Assembly: GCA_036744635.1 (NCBI GenBank)
Contig: DAIOHQ010000004.1
Coordinates: forward strand, 1 to 48,192
Length of the DNA stretch: 48,192 bases
Source: DAIOHQ01 sp036744635
GTDB taxonomy: Bacteria > Planctomycetota > Phycisphaerae > Tepidisphaerales > Tepidisphaeraceae
Reading direction: 5' to 3'
Part shown: in pieces, positions 42,139 to 48,192 of the stretch
Numbering within the stretch: the first letter of the stretch is position 1
Layout: each line of letters begins with the position of its first letter
The notes under the pieces: generated by a model
Databases searched by the model: none
What the model saw: the letters and a program-made list of their open reading frames with translations, nothing else
What the model was told of the DNA's origin: nothing
Position numbers and translations under genes: made by a program

Positions 42139-43560
42139 TTACAGGCCAAGGCGGTTCTGATTCGCGAAGTTCTTGTCGTAGAGGAAGCCAAAGCCGTAGG
42201 TGAAGCGGAATGCGCCGCGCAGAGCCGCCAGGAATGGCGCCACCGCGTTGGTGCCCACGTTCACCACGTCGTTGGGCTTGAGATAGAGGTCGGGTTGCTG
42301 GCCGGCCCAGATCTTGTCCAAATTGACTCGGGCAAAGACTTCCTTGTTGGGGCCGACGCGGCGGATGATTTCCGTGCGGTCGGGAATCGCGATCCCGTCA
42401 AACATTCCGGCCGAAACGATCGCCTGCTTTAGCGTGATCTTGCGGTTTGACAGGCTGTAGACGCCGACGCGGACCACGTGCCCGGCCATGTAATATTCGC
42501 CGATGATCGGCTGCGGCGCCACAATCATGTCGTTGGGGAGAATCACGATGTTGTAGCGCAGGTCGCCGTTCTGCAGCGGCTGCAGCGGGATGCGGATCAC
42601 CCGTGTGTTCTCCACCGGCGTCAGCTCGCTGAACTCAAAGCTGCTGGTCGCCGGCCCGGTCGTGGCCATCTCGTTGCCTTCGGTCATGGTGGGCTCGGCG
42701 CCGCTCTTGCCGACCACCACGGACTTGCCGCCAGGCATATCGACGATGCGCTCATTATCCGAGGTCCCAGCGCCCTGGGTCGCCGGCTTGGTCGCCACCG
42801 GCGTGTTCGCCGCCGGCGTCTCAGCCGAACGCTTCGGGGTCTTGGCGGGCTCGAAAATATCCGGCCCGGGCTGGGTCGTCGCCGGCTTGGTGGTGGCGCC
42901 TTTGTTATCGAGGTGCCGAATCACGTAGATATATTCCTGATCGGCCACCTGCGTGCCGCGCGCCAAAACCAGCGCATCCAGCACCCGGAAATTCGCCTTC
43001 ACGATCGCGTATTCGCCAATTTGATTCACCGCGCCGGAAACGCTGAACGTGCGGGCGCGGGCTTCGACCACGGTTACCGAGACCTGGGCATTCTGGATCA
43101 ACTGCTGATCCTTGTAGCGCTCGACGACAACCTTCTCCAGTTCCGCCTCGGTCAGTCCCTGGGCATGAATCGGATCCTTCAGGAGCGGCAGGCTGACGTT
43201 GCCGCTCTCGCTGACGCGCACGGTCTTGACGGTTTCCACGCCGGGACCAACCAGGTCCGATATCGAGATGCTCAACAAGTCATTCTTGCCGATGGCGTAA
43301 TCGTTGGCCGGCGCCACCAGGTCTTCCTGGCGAACGTCGCCGGCGCCCATGAATTCGTTTTCCGGCTCTTCGATGCCGGTGTCGAGACGGTCCAGCACGC
43401 GCACCGCCAGGGGCGCCGATTTCCAGCGGCCGGTCGCGGTGGGGTCGATCAGACCCTTGGTTTCGCAACCGGTGACCACCGTCAGCGCCGCTGCCAGCAC
43501 ACTGACCGGAAAGAACATGCCAAGTGAACGAGAGAAGATCGAAAACGAGGGAAGACGCAA
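42139..43560 (-). CDS. Wza-like polysaccharide export lipoprotein
   Basis: A 473-aa predicted outer-membrane polysaccharide export protein. The start is taken as TTG at 43560, with AAAGGAG 6 nt upstream. A hydrophobic signal and lipobox (VVTGC, Cys about 33) follow. Next come the export domain (DYAIGKNDLLSISISDLVGPGVETVKTVRVSESGNVSLPLL) and SLBB-type segments (SGAVNQIGEYAIV, AGHVVRVGVYSL). A low-complexity Pro/Ala/Thr insertion of about 90 residues (ATTKPATTQPGP onward) interrupts the middle, as in other planctomycete relatives. The Wzc-like kinase and the glycosyltransferases are not in the window. Confidence 0.82.
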   Translation of the reverse strand: MRLPSFSIFSRSLGMFFPVSVLAAALTVVTGCETKGLIDPTATGRWKSAPLAVRVLDRLDTGIEEPENEFMGAGDVRQEDLVAPANDYAIGKNDLLSISISDLVGPGVETVKTVRVSESGNVSLPLLKDPIHAQGLTEAELEKVVVERYKDQQLIQNAQVSVTVVEARARTFSVSGAVNQIGEYAIVKANFRVLDALVLARGTQVADQEYIYVIRHLDNKGATTKPATTQPGPDIFEPAKTPKRSAETPAANTPVATKPATQGAGTSDNERIVDMPGGKSVVVGKSGAEPTMTEGNEMATTGPATSSFEFSELTPVENTRVIRIPLQPLQNGDLRYNIVILPNDMIVAPQPIIGEYYMAGHVVRVGVYSLSNRKITLKQAIVSAGMFDGIAIPDRTEIIRRVGPNKEVFARVNLDKIWAGQQPDLYLKPNDVVNVGTNAVAPFLAALRGAFRFTYGFGFLYDKNFANQNRLGL

Positions 43561-43914
43561 GATGCGCTCCTTTCCAAAAGGACACAATCCGCCGCGGACC
43601 GCTCTATCTGTATCGTCACGCGGCAAGGTTGTCTCAACCGGCGACACTCCTGCTACGTCCGAACCGCCCCGCCTGCGCCAAGAGCCGATCCGGAAATGCC
43701 GCCGCAATTTTCCCTAACCCGCGGTCTATCTTGCAAGAAAAACCGCCCAAGGGCAACCTTGTATGGGGACTTCGCCAGTTCTGGCAAGAGAAAAAACCAG
43801 TTTCGGCCGCCCATTTATCGAAGCAATCGGCATTTTCCCAACATTCCGCCCAGAGTTCGCAGGCTCCACGTCCGATAACGTTCGGCACCTGGATGGTCGT
43901 GGAAACAACCAATG
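43561..43914. other. 354-nt intergenic region upstream of the export gene
   Basis: No gene with a credible start is seen. Near 43771-43788 is a small palindrome (GCCAG-TT-CTGGC), and the ribosome binding site of the export gene is at the edge. I find no riboswitch or clear promoter. Confidence 0.35.
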
Positions 43915-44934
43915 TCATTCCCACGGGTTCAAAATCACCTTGGCGCAGTTTTGCGAGCACTGCAGCTCCCACGCTTCCTGAATCTTGCTCATCGGGAAAG
44001 TGTGGCTGATGAGAATCTCGAGTTTCGGCTGCACTTTTTCGATCACCGAAAAGAGCTTGGGTACCTTGGCAATGTTGTAGTGCCATGAGCCTATCAATGT
44101 CAGACCCTTGCGGATCATGTCATCGCTTATCTTCAAGGGCGTCTCGACGAAGCATTCGCCCACGAATGTGACCTGACCCATCCGGCGGGTGGTGTCGATG
44201 CACAGGCGGTGGGCGGCGGGGACGCCCGAGCAATCGATTGACTTATCGACGCCGCGCCCATTGGTAAGCTCGCGAATTTTCGCCGCGGCGTCGGACCTGG
44301 CGGGATCGATGACCTCGTCGGCGCCAAGCCGCCGCGCCATCTCGACACGATACGGATGCGTCTCAGCGACGATGACGCGGGCGCCGCGATGCTTGCCATT
44401 GATTACTCCGCCCAGACCAACCGGACCGAGGCCGGTGATGAGCACCGTATCGAAAGCGTCCACGTGCATGCGTTCCATAGCGCCAAAGGTCGGCCCCAGG
44501 CCACAGCACGCCATCGAGGCGTGGGCGTAGCTCATGCCGTCGGGAATCTTCGGCAACAGCCAGTCTGGTTTCAGCAGAAATTGCGCCATCGTGCAGTTGC
44601 CTTCGGGGCTACCGGTGGCCTGCTCGTAGGGCGGAGCATTCTGGCAATGAATGAAATCCCCATTGAGACAAAGTTGGCACTCGCCGCACCCATACAGCGG
44701 CATCGCGACCACCCGGTCGCCGACCTTCAGCCGCGCGCTCTTGTCGACCTCCACCACTTCACCCGCCGCTTCATGGCCGAGATGGGTGGCCGGCGAGCCG
44801 TGGCTGAACGCCTTGTATTCCGTACACATCGGAATCGCCAGAATCTTCACCTTCACCCAGTTCCCAATGGCCCTGGGTTCGGGAGCATCGAAAAGCGCCG
44901 CCTTTTTCGGCCCGGCAACAACAGCTCGTTTCAT
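43915..44934 (-). CDS. Zinc-dependent MDR-family alcohol dehydrogenase
   Basis: Medium-chain zinc dehydrogenase of unknown substrate. The 339-aa protein has the catalytic-zinc set (MCTEYKAFSHG, GHEAAGEVVEV), the structural-zinc cysteines in YGCGECQLCLNGDFIHC, and the NAD loop LITGLGPVGLGG. The C-terminal half carries RRLGADEVIDP and TFVGECFVE. It is likely the last gene of the ald-dppA transcript: 46 nt separate it from dppA. The substrate could be an amino-alcohol or sugar alcohol; nothing in the sequence decides. Confidence 0.88.
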   Translation of the reverse strand: MKRAVVAGPKKAALFDAPEPRAIGNWVKVKILAIPMCTEYKAFSHGSPATHLGHEAAGEVVEVDKSARLKVGDRVVAMPLYGCGECQLCLNGDFIHCQNAPPYEQATGSPEGNCTMAQFLLKPDWLLPKIPDGMSYAHASMACCGLGPTFGAMERMHVDAFDTVLITGLGPVGLGGVINGKHRGARVIVAETHPYRVEMARRLGADEVIDPARSDAAAKIRELTNGRGVDKSIDCSGVPAAHRLCIDTTRRMGQVTFVGECFVETPLKISDDMIRKGLTLIGSWHYNIAKVPKLFSVIEKVQPKLEILISHTFPMSKIQEAWELQCSQNCAKVILNPWE

Positions 44935-44980
44935 GATGAAAATTCCTATCGCAAAAAACTGCCCGTGGCCGCCCCGTGAT

Positions 44981-45769
44981 TCAGAGCACCCGAAAAGCTT
45001 CTTCTACGCTGCCGGCCGTCACCTCATAGGTGCGGCCATCGATGACTTTCACATGGGGCTGATGCGCCGGCACCGTCCCCCGCGATACCAGCTCCACCCG
45101 CAACGTCACAGGAGCCGCAACCCGATAGACCGAGCATTCCGCAATGCGTCTTACCGCATGCTCAGCGCCCTCGCGAATCAGGCGGTGAGCGATGTCCTTG
45201 CCCAGCAATTGGCCGCCCTCGCGGGACAGCCCGGTCTTGACCTGAACCGTCGTCACCCATGGCAGCAGCGCCTTCGCCTCAGCGCACAATTTATCATCAC
45301 CGCTGACCATGACCACCGGAACACCGTGCTCGCCGGCGATGCTGCTTTCGATCGCAACTTCCCCCCCCTCCTGGCCGTTGATCCAAAATTTCTGCCAGAA
45401 CCTGGAAGTTATCGTGTGTTCCAGAATGGCGCCAGGCGTCCCGTGCATTCCGTGATATCCAAGCAGAATCAGCGCGTCGAACTGCTCGATTTTTTCCATG
45501 CGCTCAATGGATCCGCGACCCTGAATCAGCTCTGCTCTGCTGTCGATGTCCTCCCAGAACATATTCGCGCCATCCATGTGGGAATCGCGCACCACCACCC
45601 TGCCCGCCCCGCCGCGAAAGAGCCCTTCTATGCAGGCGTTGGTGTCCCAGGCCATGTAGCGCCGGCCGGAGGCGTATGCGGGATCCGTCGGCGTCACCTG
45701 CGCGCCATGGGTGATACCGCTGATTCCCTCCATGTCCACCATGACGAAAATAGCTGGTTGCTTGCTCAT
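44981..45769 (-). CDS. dppA: DppA-type D-aminopeptidase (M55)
   Basis: Zinc-dependent D-aminopeptidase that releases D-Ala from D-Ala-containing peptides. The 262-aa protein begins MSKQPAIFVMVDMEGISGIT. Metal-binding Asp12 and Glu14, His64 (RDSHMDGAN), His106 (GYHGMHG) and the following HTITS match the M55 pattern. The second half carries GEVAIESSIAGEHGVPVVMVSGDD and KTGLSREGG. The start ATG is 4 nt after the ald stop, so the two are cotranscribed. Ald can use the alanine formed, suggesting a role in D-Ala recycling or peptide catabolism. Confidence 0.88.
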   Translation of the reverse strand: MSKQPAIFVMVDMEGISGITHGAQVTPTDPAYASGRRYMAWDTNACIEGLFRGGAGRVVVRDSHMDGANMFWEDIDSRAELIQGRGSIERMEKIEQFDALILLGYHGMHGTPGAILEHTITSRFWQKFWINGQEGGEVAIESSIAGEHGVPVVMVSGDDKLCAEAKALLPWVTTVQVKTGLSREGGQLLGKDIAHRLIREGAEHAVRRIAECSVYRVAAPVTLRVELVSRGTVPAHQPHVKVIDGRTYEVTAGSVEEAFRVL

Positions 45770-45773
45770 TGGT

Positions 45774-46892
45774 CTACGCCGCTCCCTTGCCTCGCAGCGG
45801 CTGGCATTGCATGTGCAGGCTTTCCGCCACCGCCGCGTTGGTTACCCGGCCGCCGACCAGATTGATTCCCTCGCCGAACCCGGCATCTTCCGCGGCCGCG
45901 CGCTCGTAACCCTTGTTGGCGATGCGCAGGGCATAAGGCAGCGTGGCATTGCACAGCGCGATCGTGCTCGTCCGCCCCACCGCGCCGGGCATGTTGGTGA
46001 CGCAATAATGCACCACGCCTTCGACGACGAACGTAGGCTGCTGGTGCGTGGTTGGCCGGCTGGTCTCAACGCAGCCGCCCTGGTCGATGGCGACATCCAC
46101 GATCACGCTGCCGTTTTTCATCCCGATCAAATCCTTGCGCGACACCAGCCGCGGCGCCTTCGCGCCGGGGATTAGCACCGCCCCCACGACCAGATCCGCC
46201 TGGCGGAGATGATCGCGAATCGTGTGGGCATCGCTGAAGATTGTTTTCACGTTCTTTGGCATCACATCGTCGAGATAGCGCAGCCGTTCCAGATTGATGT
46301 CCATCAGAATCACGGTCGCCCCCAGCCCCGCCGCCACTTTTGCCGCGTTGGTGCCGACGATTCCCGCTCCCAGCACCACCACGTGCGCCGGCGCCACGCC
46401 CGGCACCCCGCCGAGCAGAATGCCACGCCCCATCATCGGTTTCTCCAGATACTTCGCCCCTTCCTGAATGCTCATCTTGCCGGCGATCTCGCTCATCGGC
46501 GTGAGGCACGGCAGCCGCCCCTGCTTGTCGTGAATGGTCTCGTAAGCGATGGCGGTGATCTCGCTCTCCAGGCAGGCCTGGGTGAGCGTGGCGTCGGCCG
46601 CGAAATGAAAATAGGTGAAGACGATCTGTCCCGGCCGAAAGAGTTGAATCTCCTCCGGCTGCGGCTCCTTCACCTTGATGATCATTTCCGACTTGGCGAA
46701 AATCTCCCCCGCCGTCGGCACGATCGTCGCCCCCACCTTCGCGTACTCCTCATCGGGAAACCCGCTGGCCACGCCCGCATGTTCCTCGACAAATACTTCA
46801 TGCCCCGCCTTCACCAGCGACTCCGCCCCCACCGGCATCATCGCCACCCGATATTCATCCGACTTCACTTCCCGCGGAACACCGACGTGCAT
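45774..46892 (-). CDS. ald: Alanine dehydrogenase
   Basis: NAD-dependent oxidative deamination of L-alanine to pyruvate. The 372-aa protein begins MHVGVPREVKSDEYRVAM and has the family catalytic residues Arg15, Lys75 (IIKVKEPQ) and His96 (FTYFHFAAD). The NAD-binding core VVVLGAGIVGTNAAKVAAGLGATVILMDIN follows, then the C-terminal NMPGAVGRTSTIALCNATLPY. The ATG has AAGGAG 7 nt upstream. It is the first gene of the ald-dppA-dehydrogenase unit. Confidence 0.96.
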   Translation of the reverse strand: MHVGVPREVKSDEYRVAMMPVGAESLVKAGHEVFVEEHAGVASGFPDEEYAKVGATIVPTAGEIFAKSEMIIKVKEPQPEEIQLFRPGQIVFTYFHFAADATLTQACLESEITAIAYETIHDKQGRLPCLTPMSEIAGKMSIQEGAKYLEKPMMGRGILLGGVPGVAPAHVVVLGAGIVGTNAAKVAAGLGATVILMDINLERLRYLDDVMPKNVKTIFSDAHTIRDHLRQADLVVGAVLIPGAKAPRLVSRKDLIGMKNGSVIVDVAIDQGGCVETSRPTTHQQPTFVVEGVVHYCVTNMPGAVGRTSTIALCNATLPYALRIANKGYERAAAEDAGFGEGINLVGGRVTNAAVAESLHMQCQPLRGKGAA

Positions 46893-46966
46893 GTTGCAAC
46901 TCCTTATCCTGGTCAGGAACGTATCATGGGCGCGGCTGAAAAATATGCAACGGCACTGGAGGGCAA

Positions 46967-47063
46967 TGGGTCGGTTTGAAATTTATGGGTGCCTGTGCCG
47001 CATAGCGACGCAGTAAGACACAGGTCTGCGAGTACGCCGACCTGTGGCACCCAAACTGACCCA
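46967..47063. repeat. Nested inverted-repeat element
   Basis: Three stems within about 100 nt: outer TGGGTCGGTTT (46967-46977) against AAACTGACCCA (47053-47063, one mismatch); middle GGGTGCC (46987-46993) against GGCACCC (47046-47052); inner CACAGGTC (47019-47026) against GACCTGTG (47039-47046). It lies between the divergent ald and epimerase genes and is not coding. It resembles the intergenic CACAGG-type repeats seen in planctomycete genomes, by memory only. Confidence 0.6.
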
Positions 47064-47179
47064 CTACCCACTGTCGCGGCGTGCGTGGGAGCGCATATCC
47101 GGGTTTCAGCGCTTTCAATTCTCGACCACAGTTGCGGCGAACGGTTGACCGATGTGCGGATTGGACGAATCATGCTCAG

Positions 47180-48142
47180 ATGGCACAGCGCATCGTTATC
47201 GCCGGCGGCAGTGGTTTCATTGGGCGGTCGCTCGCCGGGCATCTATTGTCGCGCGGGTACGACGTGACCGTGCTTGGGCGATCGGCCTCCACGCGTATCG
47301 ATGGGATTCGGCACGTTCGGTGGGATGGCCGGACGCTGGGTCCGTGGGTGGATGAAATCAATGGCGCCCATGCGGTGGTCAATCTGGCCGGCAAGAACGT
47401 CAATTGCCGATACACGCAGCGCAACTTGCGCGAGATCGATCAGTCTCGCGTCAATGCGGTAACGGTGATGGCGGAGGCGATCAATTCCGTGGCGGGGCGA
47501 CCCAGCGTGCTGGTGCAAGCTTCCACCACCGCCATTTACGGCGACGCCGGGGATCGCCCGTGCGATGAATCGACGCCGCCTGGAAGCGACCCGCAGTCGG
47601 CCATTCCCATTGCCACCGCCACGCAGTGGGAGCGGGCATTTAACCAGCATCCCACGCCGGGCGTGCGCCGAGTCCTTATCCGCATCAGCTTCGTGCTGGG
47701 CAAAGGTGGCGGGGCGCTGGGAACGCTGGAAAAATTGACGCGCTGGTTTGCCGGCGGAGCGGTCGGCAGCGGGCATCAGATCATTTCCTGGATTCATCAC
47801 GAGGACCTCGACAGGATCATCACGCAGGCGATTGAGGATCCGACGATGGAGGGAATCTACATTGCCGCAGTCCCCGCCGCAGTCACCAACGCCGACTTTA
47901 TGCGCGAGCTGCGCCGGGCGCTGTCGAGGCCGTGGTCTCCGCCCGTGCCGGCGCTGATGGTGCGCCTTGGCTGCTTCGTGATGCGCACCGAGCCGGTGCT
48001 GGCGCTGACTGGCCGTCGAGCCGTGCCGAAGCGCCTCCTGGGGCACGGATTTCTCTTCCGGCATTCCGATCTTCGCGAGGCGCTGGAGGAGCTATACGGC
48101 AAGAAGCTCCCGGCCGCGCAGAATTCCCCTCCCGCCGCTTAG
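47180..48142 (+). CDS. TIGR01777-family epimerase (YfcH-like)
   Basis: NAD(P)-dependent short-chain dehydrogenase/reductase-fold protein of the SDR-like TIGR01777 group. The 320-aa protein begins MAQRIVIAGGSGFIGRSLAGHLL (the dinucleotide loop is GGSGFIG). It has VVNLAGKNV, YGDAGDRPCDESTPPG, LIRISFVLGKGGGAL, GSGHQIISWIHHEDL and a C-terminal PALMVRLGCFVMRTE segment. The ATG has no strong ribosome binding site; longer in-frame starts lack similarity. The substrate is unknown. Confidence 0.9.
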   Translation: MAQRIVIAGGSGFIGRSLAGHLLSRGYDVTVLGRSASTRIDGIRHVRWDGRTLGPWVDEINGAHAVVNLAGKNVNCRYTQRNLREIDQSRVNAVTVMAEAINSVAGRPSVLVQASTTAIYGDAGDRPCDESTPPGSDPQSAIPIATATQWERAFNQHPTPGVRRVLIRISFVLGKGGGALGTLEKLTRWFAGGAVGSGHQIISWIHHEDLDRIITQAIEDPTMEGIYIAAVPAAVTNADFMRELRRALSRPWSPPVPALMVRLGCFVMRTEPVLALTGRRAVPKRLLGHGFLFRHSDLREALEELYGKKLPAAQNSPPAA

Positions 48143-48192
48143 TTCGACTTTCGCACTTATGCGACCTGCCGCACCGCATGCAGCAGGGTTTT

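Noticed and set aside
42478..43527. Open frame (349 codons) on the plus strand opposite the Wza-like gene
   Set aside because: No motif, no ribosome binding site; fully inside a recognised gene.
43634..44086. Minus-strand frame upstream of the Wza-like gene, possibly an N-terminal extension or separate protein
   Set aside because: Low similarity to anything, overlaps the dehydrogenase stop and lacks a ribosome binding site.
46913..47242. Minus-strand frame across the ald/epimerase gap
   Set aside because: It covers the nested inverted repeat and lacks motifs; the region is better read as non-coding.

Overview
The window is about 48 kb of GC-rich (roughly 60%) bacterial chromosome, densely coding on both strands. 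There is no rRNA, tRNA, transposase, integrase, phage gene or CRISPR array that I could recognise. The gene set suggests a planctomycete, probably of the Phycisphaerae type. The clues are an FHA protein with one transmembrane helix beside a Lys/Ala-rich histone-H1-like protein, a very large double-MIDAS VWA membrane protein, porins with an N-terminal coiled coil, TadG-like proteins with a Flp pilin, and a Der GTPase with a charged insertion. This is an inference from gene style; no marker gene in the window fixes the taxonomy.

Layout. 0-5.2 kb: hslV-hslU protease operon, a VWA membrane protein, RNase III. 5.2-12.7 kb: a palindromic repeat, acetolactate synthase small subunit, a PhyH-type dioxygenase with a 55-aa leader gene, the H1-like protein, the FHA protein with DAHP synthase, a twin-CBS protein and der. 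12.7-16.1 kb: an unknown membrane-anchored protein, then an Rrf2 regulator and a RIC-type Fe-S repair protein facing each other. Each of these two has the same 23-bp box at its own promoter. 16.1-22 kb: a four-gene unit, AsmA-like protein, amylo-alpha-1,6-glucosidase, then two PlsC-type acyltransferases, with ATGA overlaps at the last two junctions. 22-28.5 kb: a secreted protein of unknown function, a gene fragment, two OprP-like porins, 6-phosphogluconolactonase and a GntR/LacI-type regulator. 28.8-34 kb: a HAD phosphatase and a cluster of TadG-like proteins. That cluster holds two intact genes, one frameshifted gene and one C-terminal remnant, plus a 57-aa Flp pilin. No Tad secretion machinery is in view. 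34-40.4 kb: a YdjM-like membrane protein with a SIMPL protein, a four-helix membrane protein, lactate dehydrogenase, a moeA-membrane protein-thiS-yihY operon and a 44-aa membrane miniprotein. 40.4-48.2 kb: a ComM-type AAA protein, a Wza-like lipoprotein, an ald-dppA-dehydrogenase operon and a TIGR01777-type epimerase.

The parts that make sense together are: HslUV as a complete protease; Rrf2 with RIC as a nitrosative/oxidative-stress Fe-S repair circuit with its operator visible; Ald with DppA as a route for using D-Ala-containing dipeptides; and the TadG-like/Flp cluster as a surface-appendage or envelope module that is duplicating and decaying. Most of the rest is ordinary housekeeping.
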